From assembly GCA_035638775.1 (NCBI GenBank), contig DASQZJ010000008.1:1-34990 (forward strand): a DNA stretch of 34,990 nucleotides, in the 5' to 3' direction. Both the position numbers and the translations under genes were made by a program. Positions within the stretch are counted from its first letter, which is position 1. Each line of letters begins with the position of its first letter. Below, piece by piece: positions 14,682 to 22,643 of this stretch. The stretch comes from DASQZJ01 sp035638775. Lineage in GTDB: Bacteria; Pseudomonadota; Gammaproteobacteria; UBA5335; SLRW01. The notes below the pieces were generated by a model. The model saw only the letters and a list, made by a program, of their open reading frames with translations. It made no database searches and was not told where the DNA came from.

Positions 14682-15142
14682 GCGGACGCTGCCGGATCCT
14701 GTTCCTGTGCACCGGGAATGCCTGCCGCAGCCAGATGGCCGAGGGATGGGCGCGCCATCTGCGCCCGGACACGCTGGAGCCGTACTCCGCGGGCGTCGAG
14801 CCTCACGGCCTGGATCCCCGGGCGATCCGGGTGATGGCGGAGGCGGGGGTGGACATCTCCGGCCAGCGCTCGAAGCACGTGGACGAGCTCGCCGGGACCG
14901 GGTTCGACTGGGTGATAACCCTTTGTGACAGTGCCGCCGAGACCTGCCCGGTCTTTCCCGGCGCCGGCCGGCGGCTTCACCGGGACTTCGAGGATCCGCC
15001 GGCGCTGGCGCGCGGGGCCGCGTCGGAGGAGGCCGCGCTGGCGGTGTACCGGCGCGTGCGCGATGCGATACGCGCGTTCGTCGCGAGCCTGCCCGACGCC
15101 CTGGAATCCCGCGCAACCAATGCGGAGCCGATCGATGACTGA
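14678..15142 (+). CDS. arsC: Arsenate reductase, low-molecular-weight phosphatase type, thioredoxin-linked (154 aa)
   Basis: This cytoplasmic enzyme reduces As(V) to As(III). The P-loop is C11-TGNAC-R17 followed by SQMAEGWAR, the LMW-PTP fold signature. The further redox cysteines Cys83 and Cys90 (LCDSAAETC) have the C-x6-C spacing of the thioredoxin-coupled Staphylococcus aureus ArsC relay. The phosphatase-type aspartate-proline appears in RDFEDPP (~102-108). It is translationally coupled to arsR (4-bp overlap) and to acr3 (8-bp overlap). A tyrosine phosphatase role is unlikely given the extra cysteines and the context. Confidence 0.93.
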   Translation: MSGRCRILFLCTGNACRSQMAEGWARHLRPDTLEPYSAGVEPHGLDPRAIRVMAEAGVDISGQRSKHVDELAGTGFDWVITLCDSAAETCPVFPGAGRRLHRDFEDPPALARGAASEEAALAVYRRVRDAIRAFVASLPDALESRATNAEPIDD

Positions 15143-16265
15143 GCACGTTGCCCGCCGCATGGGCGTGCTGGACCGCTTCCTGACTCTCTGGATCTTTCTC
15201 GCCATGGGCGCGGGCGTGCTGATCGGCCGTTACGTGCCGGGCGCGGCCGGCTTCATCGACCACTTCAGCACCGGCACCACCAATATCCCGATCGCGGCGG
15301 GACTGATCCTGATGATGTATCCGCCGCTGGCGCGGGTGCGCTACGAGCTGCTGGGACGGACCTTCGGCGATACGCGGGTGCTGGGGGTGTCGCTGGTACT
15401 GAACTGGATCGTCGGGCCGATCCTGATGTTCGTCCTGGCGGTGGTGTTCCTGCACGGCCATCCGGCGTACATGACCGGACTGATCCTGGTCGGGATCGCG
15501 CGCTGCATCGCGATGGTGCTGGTATGGAACCAGCTCGCGCGCGGCAGCAGCGAGTACGGCGCCGCGCTGGTGGCCCTCAACAGCCTCTTCCAGGTGCTCT
15601 TCTACGGGCTCTATGCGTGGGTCTTCGTCACCGTCCTGCCCGGCTGGCTGGGCCTGTCCGGGCGGGTGGTCAACGTAAGCATGGGCGAGATCTTCTACAC
15701 GGTGCTGATCTACCTGGGCATCCCGTTCGCGGCGGGGTTCCTGGGCCGCCTGCTGCTGGTGCGCGCGAAGGGGCGCGAGTGGTACGAGTCGGTGTACCTG
15801 CCGCGCATCTCGCCCCTGACGCTGGTGGCGCTGCTGTTCACCATCGTGGTCATGTTCAGCCTCAAGGGCGCGATGATCCTGCAGATCCCGCTGGACGTGC
15901 TGCGCATCGCCGCGCCCCTGGTGATCTACTTCGTGGTGATGTTCCTGGTGAGCTTCTGGCTGGCCTGGCGCTCGGGCGCGGATTACGAGCGCAGCGCGAC
16001 GCTGGCGTTCACCGCATCGGGCAACAACTTCGAGCTGGCGATCGCGGTCGCCGTCGCGGTCTTCGGCATCGGCTCGGGCGTCGCCTTCGCCGCCGTGATC
16101 GGACCGCTGGTGGAGGTTCCGGTGCTGATCGGGCTGGTCAACGTGGCGCTGTGGATCGGGCGCCGTTACTACGCCGGCGCGGAACCGGCGGCGACCGGGC
16201 GTCGCGCGAACGCCGGACACCTCCCCGGGCAGGCTGGCGAACGGCCGGGAAACGAGCTGTCGTGA
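15135..16265 (+). CDS. acr3: Arsenite efflux permease, ACR3 family (376 aa)
   Basis: This is an inner-membrane As(III) exporter with about ten helices. Family residues are present: the conserved membrane cysteine Cys124 in GIARCIAMVLVWN, and Glu300 in SGNNFELAIAVA, both needed for arsenite transport in studied homologs. The N-terminus MTEHVARRMGVLDRFLTLWIFLAM is standard. The C-terminal ~30 residues after GRRYYAG are a hydrophilic cytoplasmic tail. Acr3 is unrelated to ArsB, although the gene is often called arsB. The start lies inside the end of arsC. It is the last gene of the ars operon; the next gene begins 73 bp later with its own ribosome binding site. Confidence 0.94.
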   Translation: MTEHVARRMGVLDRFLTLWIFLAMGAGVLIGRYVPGAAGFIDHFSTGTTNIPIAAGLILMMYPPLARVRYELLGRTFGDTRVLGVSLVLNWIVGPILMFVLAVVFLHGHPAYMTGLILVGIARCIAMVLVWNQLARGSSEYGAALVALNSLFQVLFYGLYAWVFVTVLPGWLGLSGRVVNVSMGEIFYTVLIYLGIPFAAGFLGRLLLVRAKGREWYESVYLPRISPLTLVALLFTIVVMFSLKGAMILQIPLDVLRIAAPLVIYFVVMFLVSFWLAWRSGADYERSATLAFTASGNNFELAIAVAVAVFGIGSGVAFAAVIGPLVEVPVLIGLVNVALWIGRRYYAGAEPAATGRRANAGHLPGQAGERPGNELS

Positions 16266-16338
16266 TCCCGATCGGTGCGGCCCGCCTTCCGTCGGCGTAT
16301 TCTCGCGGAAGGCGCATCGTTGCGGGAGGAGAATCCCG

Positions 16339-16695
16339 ATGATCGAGATCATGCCGCAAAGCCGCGGGGCGATACTGGTCCTCAAGGCAACGGGACAGCT
16401 CACCGATGCCGACTACCGGGAGGTGCTGATCCCGCGCCTGGAGGAAATCATCCACCGCTACGGCAAGGGGCGGCTGCTGCTGGAGCTGGACGGCCACGGC
16501 TGGGAGCCGCGGGCCGCCTGGGACGACGCCCGCTTCGGGCTGAAGCATCGGCGGGATTTCGAGAAGATGGGCGTTGTGGGCGGCCCGGCCTGGGCGGACT
16601 GGGTGCTGGCGCTGGCACCGCTGCTGATCGACGGGGAAATGCGCAGCTTCCCGCCCGACCGGCGCGACGAGGCGCTGGAGTGGATCGCGACATAA
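16339..16695 (+). CDS. SpoIIAA-like STAS/SEC14-type protein (118 aa)
   Basis: This is a small cytoplasmic alpha/beta protein of the SpoIIAA-like (formerly DUF3478) family. It has the N-terminal strand MIEIMPQSRGAILVLKATGQLTDADYREVLIP, then EEIIHRYGKGRLLLELD and the typical AAWDDARFGLKHRRDFEKMGVVG. The C-terminus (WADWVLALAPLLIDGEMRSFPPDRRDEALEWI) also fits. Members may bind lipids or act as STAS-like adaptors, but the role is not established. GGGAGGAG precedes the ATG at 6 bases. It is 73 bp after acr3 and may be co-transcribed, but the family is not known to act in arsenic resistance. An AT-rich repeat begins right after its stop. Confidence 0.85.
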   Translation: MIEIMPQSRGAILVLKATGQLTDADYREVLIPRLEEIIHRYGKGRLLLELDGHGWEPRAAWDDARFGLKHRRDFEKMGVVGGPAWADWVLALAPLLIDGEMRSFPPDRRDEALEWIAT

Positions 16696-16720
16696 TAAGT
16701 TGTTAAGTTTTAAGTTGTTA
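16696..16720 (+). repeat. AT-rich dispersed repeat, copy 1
   Basis: Two copies of TAAGTTGTTA (16696-16705 and 16711-16720) are joined by an AGTTT spacer, starting right after the upstream stop codon. The 13-mer AGTTTTAAGTTGT (16706-16718) recurs exactly on the minus strand at 23670-23658. The ten bases that follow are similar too (TACGTGACTG against AAGTGGCTG). Confidence 0.5.
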
Positions 16721-16892
16721 CGTGACTGAGCGTTGGGCGTCCCTTCATCGCGTTCGCTCGATCCGGGCGCGGCGTGCTGCATTTTCCCCTTTCCCGGCTC
16801 CCCATCCATCCCCGGACCCGGCTCCGCCGGCCCGGGTACCCTGACACCTGGACCCCGGGGCTGTTGGCGGCTCGCAGCCAGCACTGCAGCGA

Positions 16893-18209
16893 TCATCGCC
16901 TTGGGAACTTGACAACTTTTTTTCGGCGTTTCCGATACCGCCGGTACGACGCCTCGATCCCGACCGACAGGGCCAGCATGGCCGCCAGTACGGTCAGCTT
17001 CGCGGGTGTGTCCATGGCGGTGCGTACCAGCAGGGCGGCGAGCGCCAGCAGGCAGGCCACGACCGCGGTCGCCGAGATCCAGCGCCGGCTGCCCGTCCGG
17101 TCGGCGCAGCGCACGTTGGCGACATTGACCGCGGCGAAAATCAGCAGGAAGCCGGCGCTGCCCATCATGGAAATGCTGGACAGGTCGAACAGGTTGGCCA
17201 CCAGCAGGGTCAGGCCCGAGGTGACCAGAAGGCCCTCCACCGGGCGGTGCCACATCTTGCGTTCCAGTACCTCGGGCAGCTCTCCCTCGCGCGCGATGAT
17301 GTAGCTCACCCGGGTCGCGCCGTAGAGCGTGGCGTTGATCGCCGAGGCCGTCGACAGCAGGGCCGCGGCGGCGATCAGGCTGAACCCGGCGCGGCCGAAG
17401 AAGGGCTCGGCAGCGGCGGCCAGGGCATAGTCCCGCGCCGCCACGATCCGGGCGACCGGCAGCTGACCCACCGTCACGGCCGCGACCAGGACGTAGAGCA
17501 CGATCACGAACAGCACCGAGCCGAAGAACGCGCGCGGCAGGGTGCGCTCCGGCGAGCGCGCGTCCACCGCCGCGTTGGCGATCAGCTCGAAGCCCTCGTA
17601 GGCGAGGAAGATCAGCATGCCGCCCGCGACCAGGCTGAGCGGCCTGCTCCACTGCGCCGGCGCCAGGCGGGCGGTGTCCACGCTCCACAGCCCGGCGGCG
17701 ACGAACAGGCCGAGGATCGCGATCTTGATCGCGACGATCCACGTTTCCGCGCGCCCGACCGCCGAGGAGCCGGCCAGGTTCAGCAGCGTCAGGCCCACCA
17801 CGACGGCGCTGATGAGAATGTGCCTGACCAGCGCGTGCCAGGCCGCGGGCAGGAAGCTGGCACCGTAGCTGCCGAAGGCGGCGGCGTACAGGGACAGCAT
17901 CACCACGTAGCTGATCCAGAGCAGGATGTTGGCGGCACCGCTGGCCAGCCCCGGGCCGAAGGCGCGGTTCAGGAACTCGACCGTCCCGCCCTCGCTGCGG
18001 AAGGTGACCGACAGGTGCGCGTAGGAGTAGCTGGTCAGCAGCGCCACCACCCCCGCCAGGGCGAAGGCCAGGGGTGCCCCGCCCCGGGTGAGCTGCACCG
18101 CGAGGCCGAGCACGGCGAAGATGCCGCCGCCCACCATGCCGCCGATGCCGATCGAGGACACCGCGAGAAGCCCCAGGGTGCCCCGCCGTTCACCCGTTTC
18201 CGTCGTCAT
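16893..18209 (-). CDS. APC-superfamily amino acid permease (438 aa)
   Basis: This is a twelve-helix inner-membrane transporter. The first helix carries the APC substrate-binding signature (SSIGIGGMVGGGIFAVLG, ~18-35). Further conserved parts are the sixth-helix segment IFLAYEGFELIANAAVD, the loop SPERTLPRAFFGS, and the eighth-helix STASAINATLYGATRVSY. The substrate is unknown, probably an amino acid or polyamine. The C-terminal tail is strongly basic (RRYRKRRKKVVKFPRR). Its last codons are AT-rich (AAAAAAAGTTGTCAAGTT on the coding strand), unlike the rest of the gene, and resemble the repeat at 16696, so the end of the gene may be repeat-derived. It is divergent from the gene at 18424. Confidence 0.9.
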   Translation of the reverse strand: MTTETGERRGTLGLLAVSSIGIGGMVGGGIFAVLGLAVQLTRGGAPLAFALAGVVALLTSYSYAHLSVTFRSEGGTVEFLNRAFGPGLASGAANILLWISYVVMLSLYAAAFGSYGASFLPAAWHALVRHILISAVVVGLTLLNLAGSSAVGRAETWIVAIKIAILGLFVAAGLWSVDTARLAPAQWSRPLSLVAGGMLIFLAYEGFELIANAAVDARSPERTLPRAFFGSVLFVIVLYVLVAAVTVGQLPVARIVAARDYALAAAAEPFFGRAGFSLIAAAALLSTASAINATLYGATRVSYIIAREGELPEVLERKMWHRPVEGLLVTSGLTLLVANLFDLSSISMMGSAGFLLIFAAVNVANVRCADRTGSRRWISATAVVACLLALAALLVRTAMDTPAKLTVLAAMLALSVGIEASYRRYRKRRKKVVKFPRR

Positions 18210-18349
18210 CGCCGCCGAGTCCCCGGGGTACCGCGCATCGTTCGCACATGGGGCGCGAGTATAGGGTCGCGCGGAGCGTCGGCGAAAATCGGCATGTCGT
18301 CACGGGCCCCGGCATGCGCGCGTATGCGGGGTCTCGCTTTAACATAAGC

Positions 18350-18378
18350 TTGGATCTCTGCGTACTTAGAACTATGAT
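18350..18378 (+). promoter_or_regulatory. Sigma70-type promoter for 18424-19062
   Basis: TTGGAT (-35, 18350-18355) and TATGAT (-10, 18373-18378) are separated by exactly 17 bp, in an AT-rich patch. This predicts a start near 18385 and a leader of ~40 nt. The leader contains AAGGAGG (with no start codon at proper distance) and then the GGGAGGGG used by the gene. Confidence 0.6.
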
Positions 18379-18423
18379 TAATAAGGAGGAACCGGAATTC
18401 ACCAGTGAACTAGGGAGGGGAAA

Positions 18424-19062
18424 ATGGCTGAAGAAACCGGATCTGGATTCGGTGTCATCGAAGGCGTGCTGGGCGCCGGAGCTCTGGCGCTCGGCATCAT
18501 CGGCCTGGCCGGTGTGCATCCTGCCTTCCTGGCGGCGATCGCGACCATCCTCGTCGGCATCATGTTCCTGCTGGAAGGCAACGCCATCGTACGGCGCGTG
18601 CGCCAGATGCTGCCCGAGGATGCGGCACCGGCCGGCAACGGACTGACCGTGCAGACGGGGGCCGGCGCGGCCGGCATCGTGCTCGGCATCCTGGCCCTGT
18701 TGCAGGTCGACCCGGTAATCCTGACCGCCGCAGCGGTGATCGCGTTCGGCGCGGCGTTCGTGCTGACGGCGAGCAACGCCGTGCAGTCGGCGGAAGCGGG
18801 AGTCGAACAGTCGAACGCGGGCCCCGAAACCAAGCGGGCGGCCCGCCAGCTCGCCGGCGCGACCGCCGGTGGCGGGGTGTTCCTCGGTGCCGGCAACATC
18901 GTGCTGGGGATCCTGGCCGTGGCGCTGATCGGGACCGCGGTGGCCGGCGCTCACCATCCCGTCAGCGCCGTGCTGGTGCTGGTCGCCCTGCTGGCGACCG
19001 GCGGCGCGGCGCTACTGTCGGGCTCGGCCGGACAGCGGCTGTTCGCCAGCATGGGCCTGTAA
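18424..19062 (+). CDS. Membrane protein made of three internal repeats, unknown function (212 aa)
   Basis: I recognise no named family. The protein contains three similar two-helix units at about residues 17-55, 79-120 and 154-203. Each begins with GAG(A/N), continues with (I/V/A)LGI(I/L)xL and an (H/D)P near the turn, and ends with a second hydrophobic helix followed by a small polar stretch (EGNAI, ASNAV, SGSAG). Six membrane helices are therefore expected. There is no cysteine, and the linkers are acidic or polar (PEDAAPAGNG; EAGVEQSNAGPETKRAA). The start has GGGAGGGG 5 bases upstream and a good sigma70 promoter, so it is probably well expressed. A GC-rich hairpin follows the stop, so it is monocistronic. 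Confidence 0.75.
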   Translation: MAEETGSGFGVIEGVLGAGALALGIIGLAGVHPAFLAAIATILVGIMFLLEGNAIVRRVRQMLPEDAAPAGNGLTVQTGAGAAGIVLGILALLQVDPVILTAAAVIAFGAAFVLTASNAVQSAEAGVEQSNAGPETKRAARQLAGATAGGGVFLGAGNIVLGILAVALIGTAVAGAHHPVSAVLVLVALLATGGAALLSGSAGQRLFASMGL

Positions 19063-19093
19063 CGGCCCATTCCCAATCCGGTACCTCGGGAAC

Positions 19094-19126
19094 GGGGGCG
19101 TCGCGGGCGCGGCGCCCCCTTCCTCG
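19094..19126 (+). terminator. Likely terminator after 18424-19062
   Basis: The stem GGGGGCG/CGCCCCC (19094-19100 with 19113-19119) with a 12-nt GC-rich loop is followed by TTCCTCG. The T-tract is poor, so this is only a moderate candidate. Confidence 0.4.
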
Positions 19127-19178
19127 TATGGACCCCGGGACTGCCCGGACGCCGGCGGGCGATGGCGTTCCCGGCGGC

Positions 19179-21902
19179 CTAGTGGCCTCCGGGAGCCGGT
19201 CCCTTGCTTACCATCACCAGGTCCGATGGCCGCACGTACTTGCGGAAGGCCTTCTGCACTCCCGTCGCGTCGAGGCTGAGGTAGTGCAGCGCCGCCCGGA
19301 TGGGCTCGTCCAGCGGAAGACCCTCGGTGGAGCGGCTGAGCAGGCCGTCGGCGATGCTGTCCACGCTGGACTCCGACAGCGGGATCTGGCGCACCAGCTC
19401 GGCCTTGGCGCGATGCAGCTCGCTCTCGTGCACCGGGCTGTGGGCCATCGCGGCGAGGTCGTGCACGATGATCCGGCGGGCCGGCTGGACCTTGTCGGGG
19501 TCCGCGCCGAACCCGACCACGAGATGCCCGCGCGTCCGGTTGGCGTCGATGTCGGAGTGGACCGTGTACACCAGCCCGCGCTCCTCGCGCAGGTCGTGGT
19601 ACAGGCGGCTGGCGTAGAAGCCGCCGCTGAGGACCTGGTTGCCCAGCGTCAGGGCGTAGTAGGCCGGATCGGTGCGCGTCAGGCCGAGGGTCTCCGCCAT
19701 CACCACCTGGTCCTGGACCCGGCTCGGGTCCGGCACGTTGACGGTCTGCGGCTTGTTGGACGGCACGGAGGGCAGCTCGACGGGCGGCTTCGGCCCATGG
19801 GCCTTCCAGTCCCCGAAGTACCGGCCGACCATCTGCCTGGCCTTCGCCGGGGTGATGTCGCCGATGACCACGATGGTCGTCAGGTCCGGCCGGAACACCT
19901 TGTGATAGTAGGCCTGCACGTCCTTGAGGGTCAGCCCGCGCACGCTCGCGGGCGTGGCGTGCCGCAGCGTCGGATCGCCGGCGGGATAGAGCGCGGCGCG
20001 CAGCGCCTGCTGCATCTTGAAGTCGGGGCTGTGGATCCGGCCGGCCGCTTCCCCGGCCACCTGCCGGCGCACGACCTTGAAAGCCTTTTGCGGCAGGCGT
20101 GGCTGCAGCTCGTTGGCGGCCAGCAGCTGCATGCCGCGCTCGAGGTGACCGGACAGCACCTGCAGGGAGAAGTCGGTGCCCGCCGACTCGCTCGCGCCGA
20201 TGTCATCCAGGGCCTTCCGGAACCGGACCCGGTTCATGGAATGCGTGCCGTACTGCAGCAGCTGCCCGAGGACCTGGTCGACGCCTTCCTGGCCCTTCGG
20301 CACGGTCAGCTCGGGCCGGTTGTGGATCCGGCCGTAGACGCTGATGGTGTGGCTGATGCTCTCCGGCTGCACGATCAGTCGCAGGCCGTTGGGGTAGGTG
20401 TAGACGGTCGGCCGCACGGTCGATTCGGGCACGCTGATGCTGGCGAGCGGCTTTGCCGCCCACCCGGGCAGCTTGACGTGCGAGACGTGGGAGGGCTTGA
20501 AGGACTCCTTGCCGCCGAAGCCGCCGCCGGAGGCGGTGGGCTTGCCCGATCCCTGCGGTGAGAGCAGGGCGACGATCGCGTGCTTCTGGTCGAGGTACTC
20601 GTGGGCCACCCGGTTCACGTCCGCCGGGGTGACCTGCTCGATGGCATGGATCTCCTCTTCCGGCGACCGGCGGCCTTCGACCGCCAGCGACTGTGACCAC
20701 TGCATGGCCTGGCCGGAGATCGAGTTCTTCTGCGCTTCCGCCTGCGTGAGCACGTGGCGCTTGGCGGCCTTGACCAGGTCGGCCGGGACGCCGTGCTTCG
20801 CGGTGTGCGACAGGATGCCGCGCAGCTCACCCAGCAGCTTGTGCGGATCGGCGCCCCGCGGGAAGGCGGCGACCGCGAAGCCGAGGCTCGCGGGCTGCAT
20901 GCCCTGGGTGTCGAAGCCGGCGTCCAGGGCCCTGCCGGTCGGTACCAGGTCGCTGTAGAGCTTGCCGCGCTGGTTGCTGAGCGCCTGCGAGAGGACCTGC
21001 AGGGCGGCGTATTCCTTCGGCCTGGCGTAGCCGGGCATGCGGAACGCGACCAGCACGAGCCCGTAGGGCTGGTCGATCTTCGACTTGATGGTGGAGGGCT
21101 TGACCGGCTGCAGCTTGAACTGCGGCCGCTGCGGCAGCTTCTTCGCCCGGATGTCGCCGAACTGCGAGCGGATCTCCTTCATTGCGGCGGCGGGATCGAC
21201 GTCGCCGGTGACCACCAGGATCGCGTTGTTGGGCGCGTACCACTGGTCGTAGAAATGATGCAGCATCGCACCGTTGGTCTTGTCGAAGGACGGGCGGGTG
21301 CCCAGGGCGTCGTGGGCATACGGCGTACCGGCGAACATGCGCGCGAGGACCTTCTTGTAGGCGCGGTACTCCGGCTGCGACAGGTCGCGCGCGACTTCCT
21401 GCTCGATCGCGCCCCGCTCCTTCTTCCACAGCGACTCCTCGTCCAGGACGCCGCGCATGCGCGTGGACTGGATGTGGAGAGCGACGCCGAGGTACTGCTT
21501 CGGCACGGTGAAGAAGTACTGGGTCACGCTCTGCTGGGTGTCCGCGTTGAAGTCGCCGCCCATGGCGGCGCTGATGGCGGAAAGCTGGGCGGCCGACAGC
21601 CCGGGGCTGCCGCGGAACATCATGTGCTCCTGGGCGTGGGCGGTGCCGGGAAAGCCCCTGGGCGCCTCGTTCGAGCCGACCTTGTAGTTCATGACGGTGG
21701 TGACCACCGGCGCCAGGTGGTTGGGGACGATCACCACCTGCAGCCCGTTGGACAGGGTCGCGCGCACCACGCCGCTGTCCGCCCCGCCCTGCATGGATGC
21801 GGCGACGGCCGGCACGGCAACGGCCGCGAAGACCGCCGTCGCCAGGATGACGAGGCTTCTGCGGGCGAGCCGGGCTCGCCGGGAGGAGTGTGCGAGATTC
21901 AC
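19179..21902 (-). CDS. M16-family zinc metallopeptidase, secreted, two-domain (907 aa)
   Basis: This is a pitrilysin/MPP-type peptidase. The start is GTG with AAAGGG 6 bases upstream, and it begins a signal peptide (basic residues to ~15, hydrophobic to ~30, VAASMQGG), so the enzyme should be periplasmic. The inverted zinc motif H89-A-Q-E92-H93 is complete. The third ligand, Glu169 in ERGAIEQEVARD, lies ~76 residues later as in pitrilysin. The second half (from ~495, YTYPNGLRLIVQPESISHT) is the non-catalytic M16 repeat: its equivalent motif reads GVDQVLGQLL. A Gly-rich linker (SGGGFGG, ~465) joins the halves. Substrates are probably peptides or unfolded envelope proteins. The SYLF gene lies 82 bp upstream on the same strand with a possible terminator between. 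Confidence 0.92.
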   Translation of the reverse strand: MNLAHSSRRARLARRSLVILATAVFAAVAVPAVAASMQGGADSGVVRATLSNGLQVVIVPNHLAPVVTTVMNYKVGSNEAPRGFPGTAHAQEHMMFRGSPGLSAAQLSAISAAMGGDFNADTQQSVTQYFFTVPKQYLGVALHIQSTRMRGVLDEESLWKKERGAIEQEVARDLSQPEYRAYKKVLARMFAGTPYAHDALGTRPSFDKTNGAMLHHFYDQWYAPNNAILVVTGDVDPAAAMKEIRSQFGDIRAKKLPQRPQFKLQPVKPSTIKSKIDQPYGLVLVAFRMPGYARPKEYAALQVLSQALSNQRGKLYSDLVPTGRALDAGFDTQGMQPASLGFAVAAFPRGADPHKLLGELRGILSHTAKHGVPADLVKAAKRHVLTQAEAQKNSISGQAMQWSQSLAVEGRRSPEEEIHAIEQVTPADVNRVAHEYLDQKHAIVALLSPQGSGKPTASGGGFGGKESFKPSHVSHVKLPGWAAKPLASISVPESTVRPTVYTYPNGLRLIVQPESISHTISVYGRIHNRPELTVPKGQEGVDQVLGQLLQYGTHSMNRVRFRKALDDIGASESAGTDFSLQVLSGHLERGMQLLAANELQPRLPQKAFKVVRRQVAGEAAGRIHSPDFKMQQALRAALYPAGDPTLRHATPASVRGLTLKDVQAYYHKVFRPDLTTIVVIGDITPAKARQMVGRYFGDWKAHGPKPPVELPSVPSNKPQTVNVPDPSRVQDQVVMAETLGLTRTDPAYYALTLGNQVLSGGFYASRLYHDLREERGLVYTVHSDIDANRTRGHLVVGFGADPDKVQPARRIIVHDLAAMAHSPVHESELHRAKAELVRQIPLSESSVDSIADGLLSRSTEGLPLDEPIRAALHYLSLDATGVQKAFRKYVRPSDLVMVSKGPAPGGH

Positions 21903-21941
21903 GTGTGGCCCTTTCTACGGATGACGCGCGGATACACAGAA

Positions 21942-21957
21942 GACCGCAACTGCGGTC
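21942..21957 (-). terminator. Possible terminator after the SYLF gene
   Basis: On the minus strand, GACCGC-AGTT-GCGGTC is followed by TTCTGTGTAT. The 6-bp GC stem is good and the T-tract is weak. It lies between the SYLF gene (21985-22542) and the M16 peptidase gene, so it may separate the two units. Confidence 0.35.
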
Positions 21958-21984
21958 CCGAGTTCAACCCCCCCCGCCCGCGGG

Positions 21985-22542
21985 TCAGCGCTTGATCGGC
22001 GTGATCTTGGAGCCCTCGAGGGTGAGGTTGTACATCAAGCCCTGCTGGCCGATGACAAAGCCGACGATCGGCTGGTTCAGCTTGCGCGCATCGACGGAAC
22101 CGCTGGCGCCGAGCTTGATGAAGGCCACCGAGCCGTCCACGCCGATGTCCCAGCCGTTGCTCTTGCGGAAGCGCTCCAGCGCCTTGTGCTCGAGGAACAC
22201 CAGGATGACGTCCTTCTTCTGGACCCCGAGCTGGAAGCCGATGGAGCCGGCCGCGATGCTGTAGTAACCGACGGTGCGGCCGTCGATGCGCAGCGCGCCC
22301 TCGCCGTATTCGCCGCCGATGCCGAGGCCCGCCTTGATCACGCCCGGAAAGACCAGCACGCCGCGGGCACGCTCGAGCAGGGCCTTGCCGCCGTCGACCT
22401 GCTTGTCGAAGCGGGCCAGGGCTGCATCGACGCTGGCGTTGATCTCCTTGGCGGTGGCGGCATGCGCGCGGGAGGGCACACCGGCGGCCATCAGGAGCAG
22501 GGTCAGGAGGGTCGCGAGCCGGATACCGGGTCGGATGAACAT
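21985..22542 (-). CDS. SYLF/Ysc84-type lipid-binding protein, secreted (185 aa)
   Basis: The N-terminus is a signal peptide (hydrophobic at ~9-21, AHAATA cleavage region ~27-29). The mature part is a SYLF (Ysc84) domain: LLERARGVLVFPGVIKAGLGIGGEYGEGALRIDGRTVGYYSIAAGSIGFQLGVQKKDVILVFL has the order and spacing of the family, including the GGEYG and GxQxG turns. Eukaryotic members bind phosphoinositides. Bacterial ones are periplasmic proteins of unclear role, often near envelope-stress genes. The start follows GGAG in the 5' leader; a longer frame has no signal sequence. It sits downstream of htpX on the same strand (101-bp gap containing a GC-rich inverted repeat). Confidence 0.85.
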   Translation of the reverse strand: MFIRPGIRLATLLTLLLMAAGVPSRAHAATAKEINASVDAALARFDKQVDGGKALLERARGVLVFPGVIKAGLGIGGEYGEGALRIDGRTVGYYSIAAGSIGFQLGVQKKDVILVFLEHKALERFRKSNGWDIGVDGSVAFIKLGASGSVDARKLNQPIVGFVIGQQGLMYNLTLEGSKITPIKR

Positions 22543-22643
22543 GGGGGTCGTCTCCGCCGTGGCGCCACGGGCCCGCCCGTGGCTGTCGGGCGCATGATAG
22601 CCCGCGCACCCGGTCGAAGCCATCTCCTCCGGACCGGCCGACG

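Noticed and set aside
14223..16403. Minus-strand open frame of 726 codons across the ars operon
   Set aside because: It is antisense to acr3, arsC and arsR, which all have complete motifs. The product is His/Gln/Arg-rich without ribosome binding site or homology.
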